64,000 bases of DNA from assembly GCA_024690665.1 (NCBI GenBank), contig JAILOU010000029.1, forward strand, positions 1 to 64,000, read 5' to 3'. The first letter of the stretch is position 1, and each line of letters opens with the position of its first letter. Below are positions 28,806 through 38,341 of this stretch, one piece after another. Both the position numbers and the translations under genes were made by a program. Under the pieces are notes generated by a model that was not told the origin of the DNA, did no database searches, and worked only from the letters and a program-made list of their open reading frames with translations. The DNA comes from Eubacterium sp. (GTDB taxonomy: Bacteria; Bacillota; Clostridia; Lachnospirales; Lachnospiraceae).

Positions 28806-30983
28806 CTACAAATGCAGTACACGGTCCTTGATTTCCTGCGTTCTACCCTGATTCCAGAACTGGCTACCGATGTAACCACAGGTACGACGCGCAACATTCA
28901 TCTTGGACTGGTCTTCGTTGCCACAGCAAGGGCATTTCCAGATGAGTTTGCCGTGTTCATTTTCCTGAATCTGAATCTCTCCGTCATATCCGCAGACCTG
29001 GCAGTAATCGCTCTTGGTGTTGAGCTCCGCATACATGATATTTTCATAGATGAACTTCATCACCTTAAGAACGGCATCTAAGTTATCCTGCATATCCGGA
29101 ACCTCTACATAGCTGATTGCACCACCCGGTGAGAGTGCCTGGAACTTCGCCTCAAAAGCAAGCTTATCAAAGGCATTGATTTCCTCAGATACATGGATGT
29201 GATAAGAGTTTGTAATGTAATTCTTATCGGTAACACCCTCGATGATACCAAAACGCTTTTGAAGAGCCTTCGCAAACTTGTAAGTCGTAGACTCAAGCGG
29301 CGTACCATAGATGGAAAAGTCCATGTTCTCCTTTGCCTTCCACTCGGCACATTTGTCATTCATATGCTGCATGATGTCCAGTGCAAATGGAGTCGCCTCC
29401 GGATCGGTATGACTCTTACCGGTCATGTATTTGACACATTCAAATAATCCCGCATAACCAAGCGAAATCGTTGAATAACCGCCAAAGAGTAATTTATCAA
29501 TTGGTTCACCCTTATCCAGACGGGCAAGCGCGCCATACTGCCACAGAATTGGAGCAGCGTCAGAAAGAGTTCCCATCAGTCTGTTATGTCGATACATCAG
29601 TGCTTTATAGCACAGCTCAAGTCGTTCATCAAAAATCTTCCAGAACTTTTCTTTGTCACCCTTAGAAGAAAGCGCAACGTCCGGAAGGTTGATGGTAACA
29701 ACACCCTGGTTGAAACGACCATAATACTTCGGATTGTTGTTCTCATCCACATAAGGAGTTAAGAAACTTCTGCATCCCATGCAAGTATAACAATGACCAT
29801 CGCCATTCTTATCGCGCTTAAGCTCGATCATCTTCTTTTCAGAGATGTAATCCGGCACCATACGCTTTGCAGTACACTGCGCTGCAAGCTGTGTCAGATA
29901 CCAATACTCGCTGTCTTCATGGATGTTTTGCTCTTCCAAAACATAGATGAGTTTCGGGAATGCCGGAGTAATCCATACATTCTTCTCATTTTTCACACCC
30001 TGAATTCTCTGCTTAAGAGTTTCTTCTATAATAAGAGCAAGGTCTTTTTTCTCCTGCTCGTTCTTAGCTTCGCCAAGATACATAAATACCGTTACGAATG
30101 GAGCCTGTCCATTAGTTGTAAGAAGCGTAACCACCTGGTACTGAATCGTCTGAACGCCTCGGCTTACCTCGTCATGAAGTCTTTGCTCCACGATTTCGTC
30201 AATCACTTCATCTTCCGGATTCGCCCCAAGCTGTTCGATTTCCTTAAGCACCTGCTTACGAATCTTCGCACGGCTGATGTTGACAAATGGCGCAAGATGC
30301 GACAGTGAGATTGACTGTCCGCCGTACTGACTAGATGCCACCTGTGCAATAATCTGTGTAGCAATATTACATGCTGTGGAGAAACTATGCGGCTTTTCAA
30401 TTAATGTTCCGGAAATTACCGTTCCATTTTGCAGCATGTCCTCTAAGTTCACAAGGCAGCAGTTATGCATGTGCTGCGCGAAATAATCGGCATCATGAAA
30501 ATGAATGATACCCTCTTTATGAGCATCCACAATTTCCTTTGGAAGCAAAATTCTATTTGTGATATCCTTAGAAACCTCACCGGCCATATAATCTCTTTGC
30601 ACCGATACGATAGTAGGATTCTTGTTCGAATTCTCCTGCTTTACTTCTTCATTGTTGCACTCAATCAGAGTCAAAATCTGTTCGTCCGTTGTGTTAGAAC
30701 GACGAACCAGTGCTCTTTGATAACGATAACGGATGTATTTACGCGCAACGGAAAAAGCACCGGCGCTCATAAGGCCATCCTCAACCATATCCTGAATCTC
30801 TTCTACGGAAGGAGAGCGGTCAAGACTCAAACATTTTTCCAAAACAGTATCTGAGATCTCTTTGATTTTGTCAAAGCTCAGCTGCTCATTCTCCGGAACT
30901 TCGTTGTTCGCCTTGCTCATGGCATTTGAAATCTTTGTGATGTCATATGCGACTTCCTGTCCATTTCTCTTGATTACATTCAT
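28806..30983 (-). CDS. nrdD: Anaerobic ribonucleoside-triphosphate reductase
   Basis: A 725-aa class III ribonucleotide reductase. It carries an N-terminal ATP-cone (about 1-90), the ten-stranded barrel, a C-terminal zinc site (CQVCGYDG ... CPCCGNED) and the glycyl radical site RRTCGYIG with Gly at about residue 703. It makes dNTPs anaerobically using formate as reductant, so formate from or to the formate dehydrogenase encoded nearby is metabolically relevant. The 219 nt upstream hold its promoter and the PAP2 terminator. I see no clear NrdR box. Confidence 0.97.
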   Translation of the reverse strand: MNVIKRNGQEVAYDITKISNAMSKANNEVPENEQLSFDKIKEISDTVLEKCLSLDRSPSVEEIQDMVEDGLMSAGAFSVARKYIRYRYQRALVRRSNTTDEQILTLIECNNEEVKQENSNKNPTIVSVQRDYMAGEVSKDITNRILLPKEIVDAHKEGIIHFHDADYFAQHMHNCCLVNLEDMLQNGTVISGTLIEKPHSFSTACNIATQIIAQVASSQYGGQSISLSHLAPFVNISRAKIRKQVLKEIEQLGANPEDEVIDEIVEQRLHDEVSRGVQTIQYQVVTLLTTNGQAPFVTVFMYLGEAKNEQEKKDLALIIEETLKQRIQGVKNEKNVWITPAFPKLIYVLEEQNIHEDSEYWYLTQLAAQCTAKRMVPDYISEKKMIELKRDKNGDGHCYTCMGCRSFLTPYVDENNNPKYYGRFNQGVVTINLPDVALSSKGDKEKFWKIFDERLELCYKALMYRHNRLMGTLSDAAPILWQYGALARLDKGEPIDKLLFGGYSTISLGYAGLFECVKYMTGKSHTDPEATPFALDIMQHMNDKCAEWKAKENMDFSIYGTPLESTTYKFAKALQKRFGIIEGVTDKNYITNSYHIHVSEEINAFDKLAFEAKFQALSPGGAISYVEVPDMQDNLDAVLKVMKFIYENIMYAELNTKSDYCQVCGYDGEIQIQENEHGKLIWKCPCCGNEDQSKMNVARRTCGYIGSQFWNQGRTQEIKDRVLHL

Positions 30984-31151
30984 AATTTTCCCTCGCTTTA
31001 TTTCGCACTACAATCTGTGCTTCATGTAAAATGATACCACAACATATAGTTATTGCAAGAGCCCTTCCGGAACAATTTATAATTTTAGCATTTTCCACAA
31101 ATAACATTGTTTTTCTTTACTAAATTTGCTACGAAAGTCATGCTAAAAAGT

Positions 31152-31189
31152 AAAAAAATTACCTGAAACCAAATCCGGTCTCAGGTAAT
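31152..31189 (-). terminator. Terminator of the PAP2 gene
   Basis: ATTACCTGAAACC (31158-31170) pairs with GGTCTCAGGTAAT (31177-31189), with a T-run on the minus strand at 31152-31158. Confidence 0.88.
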
Positions 31190-31202
31190 CATCAGTCTTC
31201 TT

Positions 31203-31865
31203 CTACCATATTCTGTCTTTTCTGACAGCAATAATCGTCACATAAATTCCTATCAAAACAGCAGACAAAAGAATGCCGCCAATGATATCTGTCGCCCAAT
31301 GCACACCGCTTGAAAGTCTGGTACAAATCATCACAATCGAAAGAACATCAAACAGCACCATCAAAAAGCCTCTGACAAAGCCTTCCATGAAGCGACTCTT
31401 AAACTGCATTCTCGCTGTAACAAAGATACAGATGGCAAGCATCGTATGCGAAGAAGGATAAGACGCTGCAAGCTGTCCGTCTTCTAAGACCGGTCTGTAA
31501 TTAATGACCAGGAATTCAAACAGCACATAACATACTCCAACAAAGATATAAAATAAAATCAGCACCTTCAGTGACAGATCGACCTTCGCCAAATCTCTTG
31601 AGCGAACGTATTGAAGCACCGCCAGGATTACAAAAAAGATGGCAATCACAATGGCCAGATATCCCAGATACTTTGAAATCATATAGCACAAGTCATTTGC
31701 TCCGACCACTTTATTCACCCAGGTGTTGAATGTTGCAAATCCAACTTCACTGTTATTCGGTCCAACCGCCTGCACATCAACCACTTTCAATAAAACTGTA
31801 TATACGATAAAAACGATTGCCAGTATCAGTGTAACAAATCCGTATCGTCTTCCTTTATCTTCCAT
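31203..31865 (-). CDS. PAP2-family membrane phosphatase
   Basis: A 220-aa protein with about six membrane segments. The phosphatase motifs are partly visible: NYRP (motif 1), ASYPSSHT (motif 2) and RLSSGVHWATD (motif 3, catalytic His and Asp). Members dephosphorylate lipid phosphates such as undecaprenyl pyrophosphate or phosphatidate. It is a single gene with its own terminator. The substrate is not predictable from the sequence. Confidence 0.85.
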   Translation of the reverse strand: MEDKGRRYGFVTLILAIVFIVYTVLLKVVDVQAVGPNNSEVGFATFNTWVNKVVGANDLCYMISKYLGYLAIVIAIFFVILAVLQYVRSRDLAKVDLSLKVLILFYIFVGVCYVLFEFLVINYRPVLEDGQLAASYPSSHTMLAICIFVTARMQFKSRFMEGFVRGFLMVLFDVLSIVMICTRLSSGVHWATDIIGGILLSAVLIGIYVTIIAVRKDRIW

Positions 31866-31961
31866 AATAATATAAGTTCCCCTTAGTTTATCCTTTTGTT
31901 TCCTAATTTCAGTCTATAAGCATTGTCTTACATAATGCGATATTTTGCAACTCCATTTTAA

Positions 31962-32000
31962 CAAAATAAGACAGAGGAACTAGTTGTACCTCTGTCTTAT
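31962..32000 (-). terminator. Terminator of the formate dehydrogenase operon
   Basis: ATAAGACAGAGG (31966-31977) pairs with CCTCTGTCTTAT (31989-32000). The minus-strand tail is TTTTGTTAAAA. It lies 20 nt past the fdhF stop. Confidence 0.8.
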
Positions 32001-32019
32001 CTGTGTTTTCATGCTTTTT

Positions 32020-34734
32020 TTAGCTAAGCTTCTCCAGTTTTACTGCACATACCTTGTACTCAGGAATTCTACAGAATGGATCAAGCGCCGCATTCGTCAG
32101 CCAGTTACAATTTCCATCAGGGAAATGGAATGGCATCCAGGTCTCACCCGGAGATACCTTATCGCCGACTCTTGCTGTTGTCTCGATGGAACCACGACGG
32201 GAAGAAACCTTAATCTTCTCTCCATTCTTGATTCCGATTCTTGCAGCATCCTGCTCGTTAACTTCGATAAAGGATTTTCCTGCAATCTCCATCAGTCCCG
32301 GAGTACGACCGGTCATTGCACGTGTTGTGTAGTGATACAGGATACGACCTGTCATTAAGATGGTCGGATATTCTTCGTCCGGAAGTTCTTTTGAAGGCTT
32401 GTAAGTAGTCGGATACAACCATCCAAGACCTCTTGTGAATTTGCCGACATGCATAATCGGTGTTCCGGGATGATCTTTTGTCGGGCATGGCCACTGCAGA
32501 CCCTGTCCTGCAACTTCCTCGCTGTCAAGTCTCGCGTGAGAGATACCACCAAAGGATGGGGTCAGAGATGATACTTCATCCATAATCTCTGCTGCTGTCA
32601 TGTGCTTTTGCTTATATCCCATACGATTCATAAGATCGATGATGATGTCTGTATCAAGACGAATATCAAATTCCGGATTCTTTGTAAGGTCAACCGCCTT
32701 ACGAACTCTTTGCACACGTCTTTCTGTATTGGAGAAGGTACCTTCCTTTTCCGCATAAGACATACCAGGTAAGATAACATCTGCAAGCTGAGCCGTCTCT
32801 GTCATAAACAGTTCCTGAATCACAAAGAAATCAAGACTCTTAAGAGCTTTAATAATATGTGTTGTATCTGCATCGGTTACAACCGGATCTTCTCCATAGA
32901 TATACAGACCCTTAATCTTGCCCTCAATTGCTGCCGGGAAGACATCTGTTGCATGAATACCAACTTCTGTCGGCAGCTTCACGCCCCACGCATCCTCAAA
33001 CTTCTTGATGACATCCGGGTTTGTAACTTTCTGGTATCCAGGTAAATCTCCCGGCTGCGCACCCATGTCGCAGGCACCCTGTACGTTGTTCTGTCCACGA
33101 AGTGGATTAACGCCGCATCCAGGCTTACCAAGTTTACCACACAGCATTGCAATATTGGACATTGACATAACGCCTTCTGTTCCCTGCGAATGCTCCGTTA
33201 CACCAAGGCAGTAGATGATTGGAGCCTTGTCAGCTTCTGCATATAAATGTGCAGCCTTTACAAGTTCCTCTGCGTCGATATGACACTCTTTTGCAACCTT
33301 TTCCGGTGTGTAATCTTTTACGATTTCAGCTAATTCTTCATAGCCTTCTGTTCTTTCTTCAATGAACTTTTTATCAACCAGTCCATCACGAATTAAGATG
33401 TGCATGATACCATTTGCAAATGCTACGTTGGTACCCGGCTTTAATTTCAGATGGATGGTTGCCTTCTTTGATAAGTCAATGTCACGAGGGTCAACCACGA
33501 TAAGTTTTGCACCCTTGGCAACAGCCTGACGAATCTGCATTCCAACTACCGGATGCGCTTCTTCCGGATTGGATCCAACCAGCATGATGGCATCAACATC
33601 ATGTGTGATGTCATAGATCGGGTTGGTCATCGCACCTGAACCAAGTGTCATGGCAAGTCCGGCTACGGAAGCAGAGTGACATACACGCGCACAGTTATCG
33701 GTGTTGTTCGTTCCAAAGCAGGTACGAACCATCTTCTGTACCATGTAGATATCCTCGTTTGGTGATCTTGAGCAGGCAAATCCTGCCAAAGAATCGCTAC
33801 CATACTTTTTCTTGATTTCCATAAACTTAGAAGCAACAAGGTCAAGTGCTTCATCCCAGCTTGCTCTTTCGAACTCGCCTGTCTTTTTATTCTTAATCAG
33901 TGGATACTTGATTCTGTCATCTGCATGAACGAAATCAAAGGAACCACTACGTCCCTTAACGCATAAGAGTCCTCTGTTAGAAGGGCCGTCTGCTGCGAGA
34001 CAGTCTACAATCTTATTATCCTTAACAACAAGGTCGAACTGACATCCTGTTGCACAATGCGGACAGGTTGTACGAACCTTATGTGTCTCCCAGATACGAT
34101 ATGGTTTATGACGCTTCATAGTTAAAGCACCTGTTGGGCATGCCTGTGCACAGTTACCGCAAGACTCACAAGTTGAATCTGCCCAGTCAATGCCAAACGG
34201 AACCGAGATATGTGCGTCAAATCCACGCTCTGAAGTTCCAATTGCTCCGCGTCCTACAATCTTCTCACAGGTATTTACACATCTGTGACACATAATACAC
34301 AGATTTGGGTCAAATCGTAAGAACGGGTTACTTTCATCAATCGGATATTCAATCATTTCACCTGGGAATTCCGACTGTTCCACACCATATTCCATACAGT
34401 ATTCCTGCAGTTTACATTCGCCGTTGAATGAACATTTAAAGCAGTTTGTCTTATGGTTGGACAAGAGAAGATCCAATACCGTTCTTCTGGCTTCTCTTAC
34501 CTTAGGTGTATTGGTAAATATATTGTTGCCTTCTGCAACCGGGAACGAACAAGCTGTCTGCATCTTAGGATTTCCTTCGATTTCTACCAGACACATACGA
34601 CAAGACGCTTCCGGACTTAATTCTTTTAAATAACACAGGGTAGGAATCTTAATTCCCGCAGCTTCAGCGGCCTGGAGAATGGTGGTTCCTTCTTCTACCT
34701 GCATATCGATACCATCGATTGTAATGTTAACCAT
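32020..34734 (-). CDS. fdhF: NAD-linked formate dehydrogenase catalytic subunit
   Basis: A 904-aa molybdenum or tungsten enzyme. An N-terminal NuoG-like region (1-210) carries a 2Fe-2S domain (CYLKELSPEASCRMC), a His-Cys cluster and two 4Fe-4S motifs. A bis-pterin oxidoreductase domain follows with its own 4Fe-4S (CPHCATGCQ). The active site reads CARVCHSASVAGL, with Cys352 where many FdhF proteins have selenocysteine, followed by His353. It should oxidise formate or reduce CO2 and pass electrons to the NuoF/NuoE-like subunits encoded upstream. The start follows the nuoF stop by one base. Electron bifurcation with ferredoxin is plausible but not shown. Confidence 0.9.
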   Translation of the reverse strand: MVNITIDGIDMQVEEGTTILQAAEAAGIKIPTLCYLKELSPEASCRMCLVEIEGNPKMQTACSFPVAEGNNIFTNTPKVREARRTVLDLLLSNHKTNCFKCSFNGECKLQEYCMEYGVEQSEFPGEMIEYPIDESNPFLRFDPNLCIMCHRCVNTCEKIVGRGAIGTSERGFDAHISVPFGIDWADSTCESCGNCAQACPTGALTMKRHKPYRIWETHKVRTTCPHCATGCQFDLVVKDNKIVDCLAADGPSNRGLLCVKGRSGSFDFVHADDRIKYPLIKNKKTGEFERASWDEALDLVASKFMEIKKKYGSDSLAGFACSRSPNEDIYMVQKMVRTCFGTNNTDNCARVCHSASVAGLAMTLGSGAMTNPIYDITHDVDAIMLVGSNPEEAHPVVGMQIRQAVAKGAKLIVVDPRDIDLSKKATIHLKLKPGTNVAFANGIMHILIRDGLVDKKFIEERTEGYEELAEIVKDYTPEKVAKECHIDAEELVKAAHLYAEADKAPIIYCLGVTEHSQGTEGVMSMSNIAMLCGKLGKPGCGVNPLRGQNNVQGACDMGAQPGDLPGYQKVTNPDVIKKFEDAWGVKLPTEVGIHATDVFPAAIEGKIKGLYIYGEDPVVTDADTTHIIKALKSLDFFVIQELFMTETAQLADVILPGMSYAEKEGTFSNTERRVQRVRKAVDLTKNPEFDIRLDTDIIIDLMNRMGYKQKHMTAAEIMDEVSSLTPSFGGISHARLDSEEVAGQGLQWPCPTKDHPGTPIMHVGKFTRGLGWLYPTTYKPSKELPDEEYPTILMTGRILYHYTTRAMTGRTPGLMEIAGKSFIEVNEQDAARIGIKNGEKIKVSSRRGSIETTARVGDKVSPGETWMPFHFPDGNCNWLTNAALDPFCRIPEYKVCAVKLEKLS

Positions 34735-34735
34735 T

Positions 34736-36559
34736 CTACTCCACCTCCTCAGCTACCATAGCAGCCGTTCCGGCAAGCTTATGGATTGCGTCAAACTTAC
34801 AATTGTCAATACAAGCTCCACACTTCACGCACAGATTCTGATCGATCGTGTGTGGATTCTTAACAGTTCCGATAATTGCATTGCTTGGACAATTACGTGC
34901 ACACAGGGTACAACCCTTACATTTGTCTGCTTCAATCTCAAAATGCATCAACGGCTTACATACGCAGGCCGGACATTTGTGATCTCTTACATGTGCTTCG
35001 TACTCATCACGGAAGAAATGAATAGTGGAAAGAACCGGATTCGGCGCAGTCTGACCAAGACCACATAAAGCTGTTGTCTTAATCTTATTCGCCAGATCTT
35101 CAAGACGGTCAATGTCTTCCATCGTACCTTCTCCGGCTGTAATCTTATCTAATATCTCAAGCATTCTCTTGGTTCCGACACGACATGGTGTACATTTACC
35201 ACAGGATTCATCCACAGTAAATTCAAGATAGAACTTCGCAATATCTACCATACATGCGTCTTCATCCATAACAATCAATCCGCCCGATCCCATGATAGAG
35301 CCGATTTCTGCAAGATGTTCATAATCCATTGGTACATCAAGATGCGCTGCAGGGATACATCCGCCGGATGGTCCACCTGTCTGAGCAGCTTTGAATTTCT
35401 TTCCATTCGGAACGCCGCCACCGATTTCTTCGATTACGGTGCGAAGTTTTGTTCCCATCGGCACTTCAACAAGACCTGTGTTGTTGATCTTACCACCAAG
35501 AGCAAATACCTTGGTTCCCTTAGACTTTTCAGTTCCGATGCTCTTGTACCAGTCTGCACCATTTACGATAATCTGTGGAATGTTGGCATATGTTTCTACA
35601 TTATTTAAGATGGTAGGACTTTCAAACAGACCCTTAACTGCAGGGAATGGTGGTCTTGGTCTTGGCTCACCACGATTACCTTCAATTGAAGTCATAAGCG
35701 CAGTTTCCTCACCACAGACAAATGCGCCCGCACCAAGTCTGAGTCCGATATCAAAGTTAAATCCTGTTCCGAAGATATCCTTACCTAAAAGGCCATACTC
35801 TCTTGCCTGTTTGATGGCAATGTTAAGTCTTTCTACTGCAATTGGATACTCTGCACGAACGTAGATATATCCCTGGTCTGCTCCGATTGCGTAACCTGCA
35901 ATCGCCATAGCCTCAAGAACAACGTGTGGATCACCCTCCAATACAGAACGATCCATAAATGCTCCCGGGTCACCCTCGTCAGCATTACAACAGACATACT
36001 TTTGAACATTACCTCTGTTGCCGGATGCGAAACGCCACTTCATTCCGGTTGGGAATCCGGCACCGCCTCGTCCTCTTAAACCACTTTCTAAGATTTCGTC
36101 AATCACTTCATCCGGAGTCATGGATGTCAGCACCTTACCAAGAGCTTCATATCCACCGGTTCCGATATATTCATCAATTTCTTCAGGGTTAATCACACCG
36201 CAGTTACGAAGCGCAATTCTCTTCTGACTCTTGTAAAATACTGTGTCATTAAGAGAATAATGTGAAGACGCTCCCTCACCCTGATAAACAAGTCTTTCTA
36301 CCACACGACCCTTAACAAGATGTTCGTTTACGATCTCTTCGACATCTTCAAGAGTCACTCTGGAATAAAATGTTCCTTCCGGATCCACAATTACAATCGG
36401 ACCCGCTTCGCACAAACCATGACATCCGGTCTGTACAACTGCTATTTCCTCATCAAGCCCATTTTGCTTGATCAGTTCTTTAAATTTTGTAATCAGCTCG
36501 TCGCTTTTGCTACTCCGACAACCGGTACCACCGCAGACGAGCACTTCTGATCGATACAT
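34736..36559 (-). CDS. nuoF: NuoF-like flavoprotein (NADH-binding) subunit
   Basis: A 607-aa subunit like HydB of multimeric hydrogenases and HylB-type formate dehydrogenases. An N-terminal thioredoxin-like 2Fe-2S domain (CGGTGC ... TGCHGLC) precedes the NADH/FMN domain (GLRGRGGAGFPTG, GEETALMTSIEG). Next comes the N3-type 4Fe-4S motif (ESCGKCTPCRVG). A C-terminal two-cluster ferredoxin (CKGCTLCARNC, CVKCGACIDNC) extends it beyond complex I NuoF. It should exchange electrons between NAD(H) and ferredoxin or the FdhF subunit. It sits in a tight operon. Confidence 0.92.
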   Translation of the reverse strand: MYRSEVLVCGGTGCRSSKSDELITKFKELIKQNGLDEEIAVVQTGCHGLCEAGPIVIVDPEGTFYSRVTLEDVEEIVNEHLVKGRVVERLVYQGEGASSHYSLNDTVFYKSQKRIALRNCGVINPEEIDEYIGTGGYEALGKVLTSMTPDEVIDEILESGLRGRGGAGFPTGMKWRFASGNRGNVQKYVCCNADEGDPGAFMDRSVLEGDPHVVLEAMAIAGYAIGADQGYIYVRAEYPIAVERLNIAIKQAREYGLLGKDIFGTGFNFDIGLRLGAGAFVCGEETALMTSIEGNRGEPRPRPPFPAVKGLFESPTILNNVETYANIPQIIVNGADWYKSIGTEKSKGTKVFALGGKINNTGLVEVPMGTKLRTVIEEIGGGVPNGKKFKAAQTGGPSGGCIPAAHLDVPMDYEHLAEIGSIMGSGGLIVMDEDACMVDIAKFYLEFTVDESCGKCTPCRVGTKRMLEILDKITAGEGTMEDIDRLEDLANKIKTTALCGLGQTAPNPVLSTIHFFRDEYEAHVRDHKCPACVCKPLMHFEIEADKCKGCTLCARNCPSNAIIGTVKNPHTIDQNLCVKCGACIDNCKFDAIHKLAGTAAMVAEEVE

Positions 36560-36576
36560 ATAGTTCCTCCGATTTT

Positions 36577-36954
36577 CTATTTCACCGTATCTGCTTCACT
36601 TAAAGTGTATTCTTTTACGACCTCTCCACCCTTTAAGTGTCTTTGTACGATATCTTTTGCCTTCTCTTCATTCATCCAGATGTAGGTAATCTTTTCCTTT
36701 CCAGGTTCAAAGATTTCTACAATTGGTTCATACTGGCATAACCCGATACAACCGGTCTGTGTCACCATAACATTGTCGAGCTTTTCATCTTGAACTTCCT
36801 GTGCCAGTGTATTGAGTACCGGACGTGCTCCGGATGCGATTCCGCAGGTTGCCATGCCGACAACTACACGAGTTACATCAGCGCCCATCTCGCGGATGCC
36901 GATCTGCCCTTTCATCTTATCCTTTATCGCCCGAAGTTCTTCTAATGATTTCAT
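36577..36954 (-). CDS. Thioredoxin-like 2Fe-2S ferredoxin
   Basis: A 125-aa protein with the thioredoxin-like ferredoxin fold. Four cluster-type cysteines are seen: Cys37 (MATCGIASG) and the TGCIGLCQYEP pair, plus spacing typical of the family. Such proteins accompany NuoF in clostridial and Thermotoga hydrogenase operons as small electron carriers. It lies between the orphan ATPase and nuoF genes with short gaps. Confidence 0.85.
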   Translation of the reverse strand: MKSLEELRAIKDKMKGQIGIREMGADVTRVVVGMATCGIASGARPVLNTLAQEVQDEKLDNVMVTQTGCIGLCQYEPIVEIFEPGKEKITYIWMNEEKAKDIVQRHLKGGEVVKEYTLSEADTVK

Positions 36955-36981
36955 ATCAAGTACCTCCTGTGGGTATCTAAG

Positions 36982-37530
36982 TTATTTTCCTTTTGTTTCC
37001 TGAATATGTTCCTCTATATATTCTTTCAAGAACGCCGAAACCTCGGCTTCCATAAATGAAACATCTCCAAGAATTTCCCTGATTTCACTTGTATCCAACA
37101 CAAACGTCCTGCCATCAACTTTATAGCAAATCACATACCGAATCTCTTCGTGATATACCACCAGCGAATGAATTGTCGCTGCCAGATCTCCAAGCGGCAT
37201 GCAATCAATATGTCCTGTATTAAAAACTGCTTTCATCTGAGTCCCGATTCCTTCTTGCGATGTCAACGAAAAACTGCCTTCCGTCGCCTCTGCGCTCTGC
37301 TTCAAAAAAGGAATTCCAAGTCCCACTTTTCTTGTCTTGCGTGATGTATAAAAAGGGTCCACAACCTTCCTGCACATCTCTTCACCCATACCGCATCCAT
37401 TGTCGCGGATTTCAAATACGAGAACTTCATTTTGCGTATCTACATCAACCATCAAATCAATCCGGGTTGCCCCGGCTGTTATAGAATTCTGCGTAATATC
37501 TAATATACTAAGTGAAATCTCAGGTAACAT
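36982..37530 (-). CDS. Orphan HATPase_c protein, 182 aa
   Basis: A GHKL-type ATP-binding protein with the N-box (LDITQNSITAGA), the G1 box (EIRDNGCGM) and a GLGIP G2 box, but no phosphoacceptor His or membrane segment. It resembles the ATPase half of a histidine kinase and is regularly found in [FeFe]-hydrogenase and formate dehydrogenase operons of Clostridia. The C-terminal 70 residues form a separate region of unknown role. Its ATG overlaps the nuoE stop by 1 nt. The function is unproven; regulation of the complex is an inference. Confidence 0.8.
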   Translation of the reverse strand: MLPEISLSILDITQNSITAGATRIDLMVDVDTQNEVLVFEIRDNGCGMGEEMCRKVVDPFYTSRKTRKVGLGIPFLKQSAEATEGSFSLTSQEGIGTQMKAVFNTGHIDCMPLGDLAATIHSLVVYHEEIRYVICYKVDGRTFVLDTSEIREILGDVSFMEAEVSAFLKEYIEEHIQETKGK

Positions 37531-38021
37531 TATTTATATTTCTCCAAAATTCCTTTGACGTCCTTTTTCTCAAGTCGTCCATATACTTCATCGTTAATCA
37601 TCATAACCGGTGCCAGTCCACATGCTCCCACGCATCTGCAGGCATCTAATGAGAATTTCCGATCCGGTGTACACTCCCCTGTCTTAATACCGAGGATATC
37701 TGATACCTCTTCTAAGATGGTTCCGGAACCTTTTACATAACAAGCTGTTCCAAGACAGACCGAAATCTGATATTCCCCTTTCGGTTGCAGGTTAAACTGT
37801 GAGTAAAATGTTGCTACACCATAGATTTTTTCCAAAGGTATTGCCAGCCCATCTGCAATCATCTGCTGCACTTCCACCGGGAGATATCCGTAGATTCCCT
37901 GGGCTTTTTGCATGATTGGCATAAGACAACCCTTTTCGTCTTTTAATTCCTCAATAACGGCATGGAGCTCGTCCTCCTGCTCCTTCGTACCTTCAAAAGG
38001 AATCATTGTCTGTTCAGTCAA
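37530..38021 (-). CDS. nuoE: NuoE-like 2Fe-2S subunit
   Basis: A 163-aa subunit of the NADH module. The helical N-terminal domain leads into a thioredoxin-like 2Fe-2S domain with CLGTAC and CRCVGACGLAP cysteines. I chose a TTG start at 38021, because GGAGG sits 8 nt upstream of it. The ATG at 38006 is too far from that site, and the in-frame ATG at 38078 has none. It is the first gene of the nuoE-ATPase-2Fe2S-nuoF-fdhF operon. Confidence 0.9.
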   Translation of the reverse strand: MTEQTMIPFEGTKEQEDELHAVIEELKDEKGCLMPIMQKAQGIYGYLPVEVQQMIADGLAIPLEKIYGVATFYSQFNLQPKGEYQISVCLGTACYVKGSGTILEEVSDILGIKTGECTPDRKFSLDACRCVGACGLAPVMMINDEVYGRLEKKDVKGILEKYK

Positions 38022-38326
38022 AAATAGCGCCTCCTTCGTAAATTTGTTTTCTTTTTTTACCACGTTATACAAGCACAATTTTTTGTGATAAAAAAGTTTT
38101 TGTTATAAATACTTCTATAGTAGAAATATTCATAACCACCCTTTAGTACTATATAGCTGTTATACCTACATTACATATATTAACATAATTCCCGAATATC
38201 TCAATGGCATTACGCCAACTTTAGGTACAACTAACCAACAAGATACTTTTCATTTTAATAACATTTTTTTATTGATACATATTTTTTATCATATTTTTAA
38301 AAAATACGTATCAAAAAAGAAGTTTG
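38022..38326. other. AT-rich intergenic region upstream of nuoE
   Basis: About 300 nt without a gene. It should contain the promoter of the nuoE-fdhF operon, and several TATA-like hexamers are present (for example TATAGT on the minus strand near 38150), but no -10/-35 pair stands out. The PHP gene terminator occupies the right edge. I found no recognisable riboswitch or Rex palindrome. Confidence 0.5.
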
Positions 38327-38341
38327 TTAGCTTAACAAACT
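38312..38341 (-). terminator. Terminator overlapping the PHP gene stop
   Basis: AGTTTGTTA (38321-38329) pairs with TAACAAACT (38333-38341), followed on the minus strand by a T-rich run. The stop codon itself is part of the stem. Confidence 0.8.

Noticed and set aside
31040-31065. NrdR-box-like sequence upstream of nrdD
   Set aside because: ACATATAGTT has only partial symmetry and no second copy at the usual spacing, so I do not call it.
38321-38341. TTGTTA...TAACAA palindrome resembling a clostridial Rex site near the nuoE promoter
   Set aside because: The spacing between half-sites is too short for Rex, the sequence overlaps the PHP stop codon, and a T-run follows. It is better explained as a terminator.
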